Shown here piece by piece: positions 23,882 to 33,689 of a stretch of 64,000 nt of DNA. The stretch is from Terramyces sp. JEL0728 (lineage: Eukaryota > Chytridiomycota > Chytridiomycetes > Rhizophydiales > Terramycetaceae): the NCBI GenBank assembly GCA_027603945.1, contig JADIIU010000017.1, positions 101,782 to 165,781 on the forward strand, given 5' to 3'. Under the pieces are notes generated by a model. It was not told the DNA's origin. It saw only the letters and a list, made by a program, of their open reading frames with translations, and did not search any database. The position numbers were made by a program, and so were the translations under genes. The stretch's first letter is position 1. Every line of letters starts with the position of its first letter.

Positions 23882-25112
23882 TCACCACAATTCGCGGTGA
23901 TATTTCCCTTCTTTTACCAGCGTGTTCACATACTCTATTGCTTGCATCATTGAAAGCGAATCTTTGTCTGCGTAATACTTGATCAGCGCATCATGAACTC
24001 CCTTTCCCATTGGTCCCGACCCACAAACATAAATAACTGAATTCTGTAACTCAAGCGCTGGAATACAATCTTGAACATATTTGTATTTGCTTTCCTGTCT
24101 TGATAAGCACTCAATCAACGTCGTGTTTTTACACAATTCTGGCAAATTGTAAATTCCATCTTTGTCGGTTCTGTGGCCATAAACTACAGTTACATTTTTG
24201 TAATCTTGCAAATCTTGTAAGAAGCCAACAAAAGGTGCAATTCCAGTTCCATTTGCAATCAAAATTAGTTTATCTTGTTTTAAATCAACCATGTTAAAGG
24301 GAATTGGCGCTACTCTTGGGAATACTGAAATGCAATCTCCTACTGATTTACTATTTAGGTAACTGGTACAAACACCCAAATACTTTTTCTCTAGGTCTCT
24401 TACTAAATTAAAAGCAAAAGTAATTTCATTCTTTCCAGTCTTTAATGGCGATTCAGAGATTGAATAGTAGCGTGGTTTTAACGGTGGCAGGTGTTGTAGA
24501 ATAGCAGTCAACGGCGGACTGCAAGTAGGAAATAACTTTAAGATATCCAATAGATTTGGATATTCCAATTTAAGTGATTTGTAAAGAGCACCGCCTAGAT
24601 TAATACTAGTTACCCACTGTGCTCGATAAGTAGAATAATTCTTTCTTTTCTTTTTGGTCAAAAGTATATTCTCCCAATAGCCGAAAAAATGATTTCTTTG
24701 GATATTCAAAGATATCAACAGAAGAAAGAAATTCGGAAACAAGTCTAGTTCCTTTTAAATGATCCTGCTTGGAATCAGTAGTGATTTTTGTGTCGTTGTA
24801 CTTTAAGCGCAGCATCAATTTATCCACCAGTGTCGCAGGAACAGGACAATTTACACCAAATGAGTCTCCAGATTTCGGTTCCCACTCCAATTCAGTCATA
24901 TCGATCTTTATTTCCAAAATATTTTCATTCAGTGCAGTTTTTTTGACAATTTTTGCTTTGAATTCTTTCAAGTTCAAGTTTGAAAGATCCAAGTCCTGTT
25001 CACTGATTTGCAAATTGGTTTCCGGTGCTTTTGGTAGTCCTTTCAGCTGTGTTATTCCTTCAAGTTGGAAAGCCAAGTGAATGTTCTTGTCCAAGCAATC
25101 TTCCCATTTCAT
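23882..25112 (-). CDS. Diflavin-reductase-type FAD/NADPH module lacking an FMN domain
   Basis: Two exons encode 403 or 404 residues matching the FAD- and NADP-binding half of the cytochrome P450 reductase family (methionine synthase reductase, NDOR1/Tah18). Visible motifs are GDSFGV, LKPRYYSISESPL (FAD), GVCTSYL, ILIANGTGIAPFVGFLQ (NADPH), VYGHRT, YVCGSGPMGKGV and the terminal aromatic Trp that stacks on FAD. The 19-nt intron is 24595-24613. A complete family member would begin with a flavodoxin-like FMN domain of about 150-200 residues, but the ATG at 25112 is preceded by only 56 bp before the next gene, so that domain is absent. The partner that accepts or relays electrons is unknown; a separate flavodoxin could supply it. 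Confidence 0.82.
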
Positions 25113-25168
25113 CTTTTTTGTAAATTTTTTTGAGCCAGAAACCAATAAGTTACATCCAAAATTAAGCC

Positions 25169-26559
25169 ATGAAACCGCTGCTGTGGATAAGTGGTCTTTG
25201 CAGAAAAAGTCTGCTAAATATGCAAAGACCGCGTCCGCAAACCTCAAAACCAACCTACAAGCAGCCGTCAAACAACACGTACCCCTTTGCATCAGTGCTA
25301 GGCTTCTCCTACTTGGAAAAGATAGTTGAACAAGAGCGCAAAAAGGAAGAACAAGTGAAAAAAGAGCGGAAACAGACGAGACCAGCAACAGCTAGAGTAG
25401 ATTCAAAACCAAGACCTCCGCCAACACCAATATCGCCTCAAGATGTAGTTATACACGTATACGATGAACAACGGAACTTGAAACGCGATTTCTATTGCAA
25501 GAAACAAATGCTGATCACGCAAATGAAGTACTTTAACACAATACTGCAAGAAGACTCAAATTCATTGTTTTATGATATTGATGTCCATTCAGATATTCAA
25601 GTGTTTGAGTGGTTGATGGATTTTTGTTTGAAACAAGAAATTAAACTGGAGAACCATACCGTCACTAGTATACTTATCAGCTCAAACTTTCTGCAAATGG
25701 CATCTTTGGAACAGTTATGTCTGGAGTACACGTACGAAAATATCAATTCGATAATTACTGGTAAGCGATACTCACAATAGTGCCGATTGATTTCAGCTGT
25801 ATAAATTCATCTATTTTAGCCAAGCTAGTTGCTTTATTTTCGCCGAGTGATATCGCTGAAATAGTGGATCCCAAGGATAAAATCAAGAGTCAGCTGTACT
25901 TTTATAAAATATTGGAAATTGTCCAAAAAGGTGATCAACCGCGAGTGTACAGCTGTTTAAGTTGCAGCAGTATTTTCAGCAACAAGAAACTAGACTGTCC
26001 TAGACAATCACCTACTATTGATAAATTTGGGAATATTAGTAGGAGCCATACGACTGATGAATCATTTGATGTTAATGAATGGATAGTGTCGATATTTCAA
26101 TCATGCAACGATTGGGAAACGTGTTTTTGGAGGGTATGGGGACACTTGCACTATTTACAATGTATAGACTGCAGACAATATTTTGCACTGTGTAATTACT
26201 ATGACTGTTGTAAACATCCTATTCCAACCACAGCTTCAGATAACGGATTATGCAGACAGTGCGAGCGACTAATTAGCCCATTCAGTCCGTTTGAGATGAG
26301 CTTTGGATGCATACATCAACCGCATCAACCGTCGTATACTTTCAAGCCAGAGATACTGGAGATGTTTGGAAAGCACCAGCATTTGATTGTCCAGCACAAG
26401 AAAACGCCGTTTAATTGCAACCATTATGAAAACACTGATCCAGTGGACAAAGATTATTTCAGAATATGGGGAGCAGGATCAAAGAAATCGCGAGATAAAA
26501 TTAAAGTTGATGTCCACAAGAAACCATATCTGTTGAGGGATGATGGTAATCGCGTTTAA
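25169..26559 (+). CDS. SANBR/KIAA1841-like BTB-domain protein
   Basis: Two exons encode about 456 residues. After a basic coiled-coil stretch, residues about 95-205 form an atypical BTB domain (VVIHVYDEQRNLKRDF, DIDVHSDIQVFEWLMDF, TSILISSNFLQMASL). A Cys-rich second half follows, with FSCINSSILAKLVALF, SCLSCSSIF, WETCFWRVWGHLHYLQC and later CxxC pairs, probably binding zinc. This order closely matches animal SANBR (KIAA1841), a regulator of class-switch recombination, but the N-terminal SANT domain of that protein is missing. The 20-nt intron is 25761-25780. The start could be ATG 25169 or 25220. It is divergent from the flavin reductase, 56 bp apart. The cellular role in a fungus is unknown. 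Confidence 0.75.
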
Positions 26560-26627
26560 CGGTAGATAATTATAAAATGAGCGGGTGGATTAAACAACTG
26601 AATGACATAAGTTAAAAATACATTTAT

Positions 26628-27527
26628 TTAATAGCCTTGATGGTTATATCTTTGCTGTTGTCTGGAATAGTCAGAGTTTTGTCTCGAATAGTCTGTTCTT
26701 ACTGACCGTTCTGTCTTGATTGTACCGCCATTGCTATGTGAATATCCACTAGGAGCGTAGCCAGAAGGAGCATATCCTTGGTTGTAATATTGCTGCTGTG
26801 GAGGATAATTGCCTTGCTCATAATATTGTGGCTGTTGTTCATTCATGTAATCTTCTAGTTTTGGCACATTAGTAGAAGGAGCAACCGCAGCATCTGGCTT
26901 TCCTTTGTTTGGATTCATTCGGTCTTTGAAATTATCAGATTTCTTTAATGAAGTTTTTCTGAATATATAAATACCAATAACCGACACGATGACTGCACCA
27001 CCAACTACTGCTAGTGTGCCGATTGTTGCTGTCTTTGCTGTCGAGGATGTGGAGGTGCTTGCAGTTTGGACTTTGGCAGCATCTGGAGTTGGTGATTGAG
27101 TTGGGCTGGTAGGGCTTTGGACTGCTTGCGAAGTGGTAGGTGTTTTTGCGTTATCAGTTGGGGCTGGGGCAGCAGTTTGTTTGGCTGGCGCTTTAGTTGG
27201 CTGGGCTTGTGTAGCAACAGGAGCTTGGTCTACTGTAGTATTTCCAGTATCCACAGTTGTACCATTTCCATTTGAGCTGGAACCGTTAGAGTTGCCATTT
27301 GAACTGGAACCGCTCGAACCGTTGGTGGTGCCTTTTCCAGTTATAGTGTTGCCGATGGTCCCAATCGTATTTGAAATAGTATTGTCACTTCCATTGGATG
27401 TAGAACCAGAGTCAGTGCCACTGTTGCTATTGGAGTTGCCAAATATTCCAAGTGGGTTTGTAGTTTGACGTTTATGCAATGCAGCTGCAAATACTAGCTG
27501 TAAATAAAATAGTATGGACAATTGCAT
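26628..27527 (-). CDS. Secreted Ser/Thr/Asn-rich single-pass surface protein
   Basis: Single exon, 299 residues. A signal peptide (residues 1-16) is followed by a Kex2-type KR site, then about 150 residues of Gly/Asn/Ser/Thr low-complexity sequence likely to be O-glycosylated, one membrane helix (IGTLAVVGGAVIVSVIGIYIF) and a cytoplasmic tail rich in Tyr, Gln and Pro with YAPSGYAPSGY repeats. The architecture resembles fungal wall-integrity sensors (Wsc/Mid2 type) without a recognisable WSC domain. The tail tyrosines could be assembly or signalling sites. AATAAA is one base after the stop. First of several such proteins in the window (34.2, 41.0, 41.9, 42.7 kb), which share layout but little sequence. 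Confidence 0.8.
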   Translation of the reverse strand: MQLSILFYLQLVFAAALHKRQTTNPLGIFGNSNSNSGTDSGSTSNGSDNTISNTIGTIGNTITGKGTTNGSSGSSSNGNSNGSSSNGNGTTVDTGNTTVDQAPVATQAQPTKAPAKQTAAPAPTDNAKTPTTSQAVQSPTSPTQSPTPDAAKVQTASTSTSSTAKTATIGTLAVVGGAVIVSVIGIYIFRKTSLKKSDNFKDRMNPNKGKPDAAVAPSTNVPKLEDYMNEQQPQYYEQGNYPPQQQYYNQGYAPSGYAPSGYSHSNGGTIKTERSVRTDYSRQNSDYSRQQQRYNHQGY

Positions 27528-28024
27528 AGGATAAAGTTCAAAGGGATTTGTTTTGGTTTTATTTCATGAGTTGAGCCAAGAACGCCTTATGGACAAGCCC
27601 ATCAAATATTTGGCCGAATTTCTCGACTAAATGAAAATTGCAATTCAAATGAGCAGGAAATCAGTAGCTACTGCCATAGTATCCTAGGGTTTCCATTGTA
27701 CTTGGGATGTGCAGATTATATTCCTTGACTCTAGCAATCTGATACAAATCAGACGCCTCCATGGTTTTGTTCAGTTCACGGGGGCAGCGGCTAGGTAAGC
27801 TTGGTAATGATTGAGTATCTGCAAGGGCTAACTATTTGGCATGACGAAAACCCACGTCCAATGCCATTTCGCATCAGCATCATGGGATTTCCCTTACATT
27901 ATCTAATTATTACAATGCCAACTTGAGCGTCCTATTAGTAGCTTATATACTACTCGAACGGTTCTCAAAGAATCGGTGGAATGCCCCGATAGACATCCAA
28001 GTGTCTAGATGTGAAAGTATTTAT
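27528..28024. other. 497-bp intergenic region
   Basis: Upstream region of the surface protein on the minus strand and downstream of the first ectodomain receptor. No gene or repeat is recognised; the short plus-strand frame reaching 28342 is antisense to the receptor. Confidence 0.5.
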
Positions 28025-29587
28025 TTAGAAATTCAAATGCGATCCTTTATCTCCTTTAGGCGCCAAGAGATTAGTAGATCCAACTTCAGATTGGTCGTGA
28101 GTTCCGGTTTCCTTTCTAGACAGCATACTATTTTGCGAAGAATACTGGTTTTGCGATACAGTTTTCAATACTTTGGATACTCGATCACACAACACAGCGT
28201 GGGCTACCAGGCAGAACCACAAATAAGAGGAAGTGTTGTTAAAGTCCAAGTCACTGTATACTACATTGGTGTTGTATCTGAGGTAGGAGATGGTGTAGTA
28301 AGAAGCAAAGATGATGAATTGAATTACGACAAACCAAATTAAACGCGGATCTACTTTGTGGATTTTAGTAAGTGTTTTCCAGTAAGTGTTGGTCTTTCCA
28401 TGCATTGCAAGGATCTTGAACGCAACAAAGATTGGGATAGAGCAGTTCCAAATGAGAACAACCAAGATCCAGTATACATTGAGTCCGTTCCAAGTTTGAA
28501 GATCGTTGTATGAAGTAGCGTCCAGGACAATTGGGGAAGAGCCACCGGAAAATAAGTATGACGAAGAGTACTTTCCGCCAAACAAAGCCAAGTGCAATGA
28601 AACCAAAACCACTGGAACGACAATCTTTAACCACTTGTGAGGCAGTACAATAAACAGCACAGCAGACGATACTATGGTCGACATGAGAGTGGCCAACCCC
28701 AATGCGATAGCGGTGAATTCGTCAAAAATAGCGAGCTGTTGATTATTATTGAAACTAATGCACCAGTAGCAAACTTCAAGAACTATCCAAAGTAGCCAGC
28801 ATAACTGGCCTGCAAAAGTTAAAACTGCCCAAATAGTAATATTCTTTCCCTTTAGTTCCAAGACATAGTTGACTGGCAGGTATACTGCCAATCCAATTGA
28901 AATAATAAAGCATAGCAATGCGATAAAGTCGGATGGACGGTTAAAGTATGGAATAATTGCAGTTGGCGGAAGGTAAGTTTGCCAAATGAATGTCAAATTT
29001 CCAGTAAGTGGTCCGTATTGTCCATAAACGTTTCCCAAAGAGGCACTAGCATAAGTTGCGTTTGTAGAAGTGAGAGCAATTACTTCTAGAGTGCCTTGGC
29101 AGTTTGGCGAGCTGTATACCGACACACCTGCGCTGGTACAAGTGAACATTCCATCAATGCAGTTTCCATTTGGTGCAAAGAATGCAGAGTTGTAGCCCAA
29201 GAGAGATGAGTTGTCTGCTGCGTACAATTGGCAGTAATTTTGATTGTTTGCCGTTGCAGGGATATTATCCTGGAAGGACCCTTGGTATGGATAGGCGAAT
29301 CCGCTGTAGTATGGTGCTGCAGTATTAGATAGGGTAGTAGTACAGCAATTGCCAACTGCTTGATTACCTGCATTGCCGCAATCAGCCATAGAAAACATCC
29401 CATAGAGGTAGGAGGTGAAAGTTGAAAGAGTCAAGGAGCCAATTTGAGTATAATTATAGGAATCTGGTATAGTTTGTCCGTAAATGGCTTCTGGTCCTCC
29501 TCCGCAGTTGTTTGTCCTGTATTCCGCAGTAATGAAATCAAAAGCAGCGACTTGGCTTACTAAATAGAGTAATGCTTGCATGGTCAT
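28025..29587 (-). CDS. Cys-rich ectodomain 7TM receptor-like protein, family member 1
   Basis: Single exon, about 520 residues. A short signal peptide (MTMQALLYLVSQVAAF) precedes an extracellular domain of about 210 residues with paired cysteines in the pattern NNCGGGPEAIYG, DCGN, GNCCTT, NYCQL, NCIDGMFTC and NCQG, and many N-glycosylation sites. Seven membrane helices follow (about residues 220-465), then a Ser-rich cytoplasmic tail. Three more proteins in this window (35.6, 45.9, 59.3 kb) share this layout and motifs, so it is a local paralogous family. I do not recognise it; the build suggests a sensor or receptor at the cell surface. The start is ATG 29587 or 29581; a further upstream in-frame ATG would spoil the signal peptide. 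AATAAA abuts the stop. Confidence 0.78.
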   Translation of the reverse strand: MTMQALLYLVSQVAAFDFITAEYRTNNCGGGPEAIYGQTIPDSYNYTQIGSLTLSTFTSYLYGMFSMADCGNAGNQAVGNCCTTTLSNTAAPYYSGFAYPYQGSFQDNIPATANNQNYCQLYAADNSSLLGYNSAFFAPNGNCIDGMFTCTSAGVSVYSSPNCQGTLEVIALTSTNATYASASLGNVYGQYGPLTGNLTFIWQTYLPPTAIIPYFNRPSDFIALLCFIISIGLAVYLPVNYVLELKGKNITIWAVLTFAGQLCWLLWIVLEVCYWCISFNNNQQLAIFDEFTAIALGLATLMSTIVSSAVLFIVLPHKWLKIVVPVVLVSLHLALFGGKYSSSYLFSGGSSPIVLDATSYNDLQTWNGLNVYWILVVLIWNCSIPIFVAFKILAMHGKTNTYWKTLTKIHKVDPRLIWFVVIQFIIFASYYTISYLRYNTNVVYSDLDFNNTSSYLWFCLVAHAVLCDRVSKVLKTVSQNQYSSQNSMLSRKETGTHDQSEVGSTNLLAPKGDKGSHLNF

Positions 29588-30090
29588 TGTGCACGCGGTT
29601 TGTTTACATTTAAAGTGCTGTTGGATGGGGTGGAGTTTTTGCAATGTCGTGGATAAAGTAGTTTAAAGAATTGGGTCGGATCGGCGATTGTTCCTAATGT
29701 TCCATCCATCTCGCTTATCCTCGAAACTATTGGTTATGGTAATGCTCTGGAATATCATTATGTAAAGTTTTCAATCCGAGCAAGTTTTTAGAATTATCTT
29801 TATGAAGGCTGCAGTGCCATTGACATTTTGCGGAGACCGAGATCACAAATTAACTGCGGCCATTTCCTTTCAGTTGCCATTTCAGGACATTGGCAAATTT
29901 GGGGATACGAAAAGCGCTGCCAGTCTGTTCAATTATTGATTTAAATATATTTGAATTGAGAATATTTTTAAACAAGAGTTCAAAGATGGTTCTTTCACAA
30001 CGTTTCCTTTCCGCTGTTCCCAGATTTTTGTGCTACCACGTTTGTACATAAAAGGAAGCAGAACTAAAAATCTTTCTTACATACAATAGA
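29588..30090. promoter_or_regulatory. 503-bp divergent intergenic region
   Basis: Separates a receptor gene (minus) and the first 2H-phosphoesterase-like gene (plus), so promoters for both should lie here. A TATA-like ACATAAAAG occurs at about 30045, roughly 40 bp before the plus-strand ATG. No gene is seen. Confidence 0.4.
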
Positions 30091-31548
30091 ATGAAGTACT
30101 CACTCGCAACCGCTTTGGCAGCCGTCGTTTCTGCCCAATTAACCCAAATTGAACCAACTTTCCCAGCCAAGCCAAAGGTAGATGCAGCCCTTTTGGATTC
30201 ATCCAAGGTTCCATTCTCCAACCACACTGGAACTGCTGTATTTTCATCTTATGTAATTCAAAACTTGGACTTTACTCTTGTCAAACCAGTTTTCGATTTC
30301 GTTAATGCAACCGTTGGCAATTTGAAGAGCAGAGGTGAAGCTCACATTACTGTCATCCAACCCCCAGAATTTGACAACTCGCTCAAGGGATTCTTGACAA
30401 TGAATCAAATCAACAAGATTGTCTTGGACAACAACTTGCAATCGACTCCATTCAAAATCGTTTGCCTTGGCCATCAATCTCAAATTGATAACTTGGCAGT
30501 TGGTGTCCGTCACAACGTTTACAACTTGCTTGTCGAATCTCCAGGATTAGTCTTGATCCGTAGAAAGGTATACGACGCATTCGTTGCTGCTGGCGGTGAT
30601 CCATCCAACTTTAACCCTGACGATTTCCTTCCTCACATTACTGTTGGGTTTGATGAAAAGGACTGGTTCGAAGCTGACAATGTCTACAAGACCCAACACA
30701 CATGTGTCAAGGATGTTGAACTTTTCAATGGACAAAACCCAAGACTGCCATTTTTGGATGATTACGTAGAAAAGTTTCCACTTTCTGTACCGGGGAATGC
30801 ATACCAACTGGATCTCGCAGCTTTGGATGCAACCAATGTTCCATTTACTCCAGTTGATTCTTCTCTTGCGCTAACCTTGGACTACTCCCTAATCAAACCG
30901 CTATTTGATCAGGTCAATGCTGCCAATGGTGGGAATTTGGTTAGTTTGGGAAGTGCTACCATTCCAGTTTTCTCTCCCTTTGAATTCAAGAATGGTTTGG
31001 GATATGTATTGACCATGGACAAGATTAACCAAATCGCTCAAGAAAACGATATCCAATTCGCTCAATTCGAAATTGCTTGTGTTGCAAAACAAACGGGTGT
31101 TTCTCCAGTCGACCGCCAGAGACACAAAATCTACAGCGTCTTGGTTCGATCTGACGATTTACTCAATATTAGAAAAGAAGTCTATGCTGCTTACCTTGCT
31201 GCTGGCGGTGCTCCAGCCAACTTTAACCCAGACGACTTTTTGCCATTCATCAACGTTGCATACGACTCTGACCTTGGTGATTTGCTTGAAAGAGATTTGG
31301 TTTTCAAGCACTACAAGACTTGTGTTGCTCCAGTTGAATTAGTTGGAGATTCTAAACCAGTTTCCTCAGTCCCATCTGTAGCTACCAGTGTACCTTGTAC
31401 CACTACTGCACCTCAACCAAAAGCAACTGGATACAATAACGGATATCCAGCTACTACTGCTCCATACGGAACCAAACCAGTTTACGCATCAGCTGTTTCT
31501 GCGTCTGCTTCCCTCTTTGCTGCAGTTGCACTCATCTTTGCTCTTTAA
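30091..31548 (+). CDS. Secreted, GPI-anchored two-domain 2H-phosphoesterase-like protein (copy 1)
   Basis: Single exon, 485 residues. A signal peptide (1-15) precedes two tandem homologous domains. Domain 1 has the two HxT motifs of 2H phosphoesterases, EAHITV (His85) and LPHITV (His182), about 97 residues apart; the setting resembles the fungal 2H-SAK group. 2H enzymes act on 2',3'-cyclic phosphate and related RNA ends. Domain 2 (about 235-410) keeps the fold but has SATIPV and LPFINV instead, so both catalytic His are lost. A Ser/Thr/Pro linker and a hydrophobic terminus (VSASASLFAAVALIFAL) suggest a GPI anchor. AATAAA overlaps the stop. Nearly identical to the next gene over more than 1.1 kb. 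Substrate unknown. Confidence 0.75.
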   Translation: MKYSLATALAAVVSAQLTQIEPTFPAKPKVDAALLDSSKVPFSNHTGTAVFSSYVIQNLDFTLVKPVFDFVNATVGNLKSRGEAHITVIQPPEFDNSLKGFLTMNQINKIVLDNNLQSTPFKIVCLGHQSQIDNLAVGVRHNVYNLLVESPGLVLIRRKVYDAFVAAGGDPSNFNPDDFLPHITVGFDEKDWFEADNVYKTQHTCVKDVELFNGQNPRLPFLDDYVEKFPLSVPGNAYQLDLAALDATNVPFTPVDSSLALTLDYSLIKPLFDQVNAANGGNLVSLGSATIPVFSPFEFKNGLGYVLTMDKINQIAQENDIQFAQFEIACVAKQTGVSPVDRQRHKIYSVLVRSDDLLNIRKEVYAAYLAAGGAPANFNPDDFLPFINVAYDSDLGDLLERDLVFKHYKTCVAPVELVGDSKPVSSVPSVATSVPCTTTAPQPKATGYNNGYPATTAPYGTKPVYASAVSASASLFAAVALIFAL

Positions 31549-33056
31549 TAAAACTACTGACTGTTGCAAATTTAAACAGGATCCCACTAAATTAATCATG
31601 CGTGAATAACTGATTGCGAATATTCCACTTGCCTATATTGGGATGGGCTCAATGCTGTGACCAAACCGGCAACTGGTGTTTTTCAATTTGGAGTCAGAAT
31701 AATGGGAAATTAGCGCCAAATACAATATTCATGGATAACATACTATTCACTACCGAGCCCGAGGTTATTTCGCACTCGATTACCTTGTTTTCAGTCTGAA
31801 TGTAATTTATCTAAATGTCAACGTGGTTTCCTTTTCAGGTTTACCGGGACCTGATATCATATAAATTCCAAGGATGTTCTTTGTACAGGAATACATAGAT
31901 GAAATTCACACTTGCTGCTGCCTTAGCCGCTGTCGCTTCTGCCCAATTAACCCAAGTCAACACAAAATTCACCGCCAAGCCAAAGGTAGATGCAGCCCTT
32001 TTGGATTCGTCCAAAGTTCCATTCTCCAATCACACTGGAACTGCTTTATTTTCATCTTATGTAATTCAAAACTTGGACTTTACTCTTGTCAAACCAGTTT
32101 TCGATTTCGTTAATGCAACCGTTGGCAATTTGAAGAGCAGAGGTGAAGCTCACATTACTGTCATCCAACCCCCAGAATTTGACAACTCGCTCAAGGGATT
32201 CTTGACAATGAATCAAATCAACAAGATTGTCTTGGACAACAACTTGCAATCGACTCCATTCAAAATCGTTTGCCTTGGCCATCAATCTCAAATTGATAAC
32301 TTGGCAGTTGGTGTCCGTCACAACGTTTACAACTTGCTTGTCGAATCTCCAGGATTAGTCTTGATCCGTAGAAAGGTATACGACGCATTCGTTGCTGCTG
32401 GCGGTGATCCATCCAACTTTAACCCTGACGATTTCCTTCCTCACATTACTGTTGGGTTTGATGAAAAGGACTGGTTCGAAGCTGACAATGTCTACAAGAC
32501 CCAACACACATGTGTCAAGGATGTCCAACTTGTAAGTGGACACAACCCAAGACTGCCATTTTTGGATGATTACGTAGAAAAGTTTCCACTTTCTGTACCG
32601 GGGAATGCATACCAACTGGATCTCGCAGCTTTGGATGCAACCAATGTTCCATTTACTCCAGTTGATTCTTCTCTTGCGCTAACCTTGGACTACTCCCTAA
32701 TCAAACCGCTATTTGATCAGGTCAATGCTGCCAATGGTGAGAATTTGGTTAGTTTGGGAAGTGCTACCATTCCAGTTTTCTCTCCCTTTGAATTCAAGAA
32801 TGGTTTGGGATATGTATTGACCATGGACAAGATTAACCAAATCGCTCAAGAAAACGATATCCAATTCGCTCAATTCGAAATCGCCTGTGTTGCAAAACAA
32901 ACGGGTGTTTCTCCAGTCGACCGCCAGAGACACAAAATCTACAGCGTCTTGGTTCGATCTGACGATCTACACAATATCAGAAAAGCTGTCTATGCTGAAT
33001 ACCTTGCTGCTGGCGGTGCTCCAGCCAACTTTAACCCAGACGACTTTTTGCCATTC
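30130..33056 (+). repeat. Tandem duplication with unit offset 1,808 bp
   Basis: Bases 30130-31248 and 31938-33056 align at a constant offset of 1,808 bp with no indels and few substitutions, covering almost the whole coding region of both 2H-phosphoesterase-like genes. The upstream flanks and 3' ends do not match. This fits recent duplication or ongoing gene conversion of the coding part. Confidence 0.9.
31549..31898 (+). promoter_or_regulatory. 350-bp spacer between the duplicated genes, with TATA-like box
   Basis: Not alike the region upstream of copy 1. TATAAATT at 31860 lies about 38 bp before the ATG of copy 2 and could be its TATA box. No gene is seen. Confidence 0.4.
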
Positions 33057-33161
33057 TTTAATGTGGCATTCGATTCTACTTTGGCCACTGATTTGCTGGA
33101 AAGAGACTTGGTATACAAGCACTACAAGACTTGTGTTGCTCCAGTAGAGTATTTCATTTAA
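31899..33161 (+). CDS. Secreted two-domain 2H-phosphoesterase-like protein (copy 2, no GPI tail)
   Basis: Single exon, 420 residues, almost identical to the gene 1.8 kb upstream. It has a signal peptide, an intact domain 1 with both HITV motifs and a degenerate domain 2 (SATIPV, LPFFNV). It differs at the C-terminus, ending CVAPVEYFI, without the Ser/Thr linker and hydrophobic tail of copy 1, so the product should be released and not anchored. The pair would supply bound and soluble forms of one enzyme. AATAAA begins two bases after the stop. The role is inferred from the HxT motifs only. Confidence 0.75.
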   Translation: MKFTLAAALAAVASAQLTQVNTKFTAKPKVDAALLDSSKVPFSNHTGTALFSSYVIQNLDFTLVKPVFDFVNATVGNLKSRGEAHITVIQPPEFDNSLKGFLTMNQINKIVLDNNLQSTPFKIVCLGHQSQIDNLAVGVRHNVYNLLVESPGLVLIRRKVYDAFVAAGGDPSNFNPDDFLPHITVGFDEKDWFEADNVYKTQHTCVKDVQLVSGHNPRLPFLDDYVEKFPLSVPGNAYQLDLAALDATNVPFTPVDSSLALTLDYSLIKPLFDQVNAANGENLVSLGSATIPVFSPFEFKNGLGYVLTMDKINQIAQENDIQFAQFEIACVAKQTGVSPVDRQRHKIYSVLVRSDDLHNIRKAVYAEYLAAGGAPANFNPDDFLPFFNVAFDSTLATDLLERDLVYKHYKTCVAPVEYFI

Positions 33162-33689
33162 ATAAACTAGAGTTCCTTGAATTCGTTAATGCAGACGCTG
33201 ACCCCGAATGCCAAGTTTCAAGGCATACCGCTGTCGAGTTGAGCTTTCGTCTGTTTAGACTCTTATACCAAATGTACCAGATTGGATTCGCTTGGCAGAT
33301 CGTGTTTCAATGACAGCGACAAATGACATAATTCATAGTACATGCAGGCTTGTGACCCGTATACATTCTATTTTTACTCCGCTTTTGATTCCCTATCCAC
33401 CCATAGCTGTTTCGTTTTAGATGAAGAGCCCAAGACTGTGGTGAAGCGCCCACCTCTTCCCTTGCCAGTAAAACAAAAACCAAGCATCCAAATTCAATAT
33501 AACGCAACAGCCTGATTTGTATCCAAACGATCCATCAGAGCCAAATTTCTCCGTCGGCACTTTGGTTGCTTATTCCAACATTGTCCTCACGACCAATGTT
33601 TCATTTCCAGAAATAGAAACTAGTCGCGAGATACCACCTGGGCTCCTTGGTTAAAAACCAGCATAAAATTCATCAATCATATTATAGAC
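33162..33689. other. 528-bp intergenic region
   Basis: Between two plus-strand genes for secreted proteins. No frame longer than about 66 codons and no repeat is recognised. Confidence 0.5.

Noticed and set aside
27923..28342. Plus-strand frame of 139 codons
   Set aside because: It is antisense to the C-terminal part of receptor member 1 and has no domain or signal of its own.
30244..30513. Minus-strand frame of 89 codons, also present at 32052-32321
   Set aside because: It is repeated only because the underlying coding sequence is duplicated; it is a shadow of the 2H-phosphoesterase-like genes.
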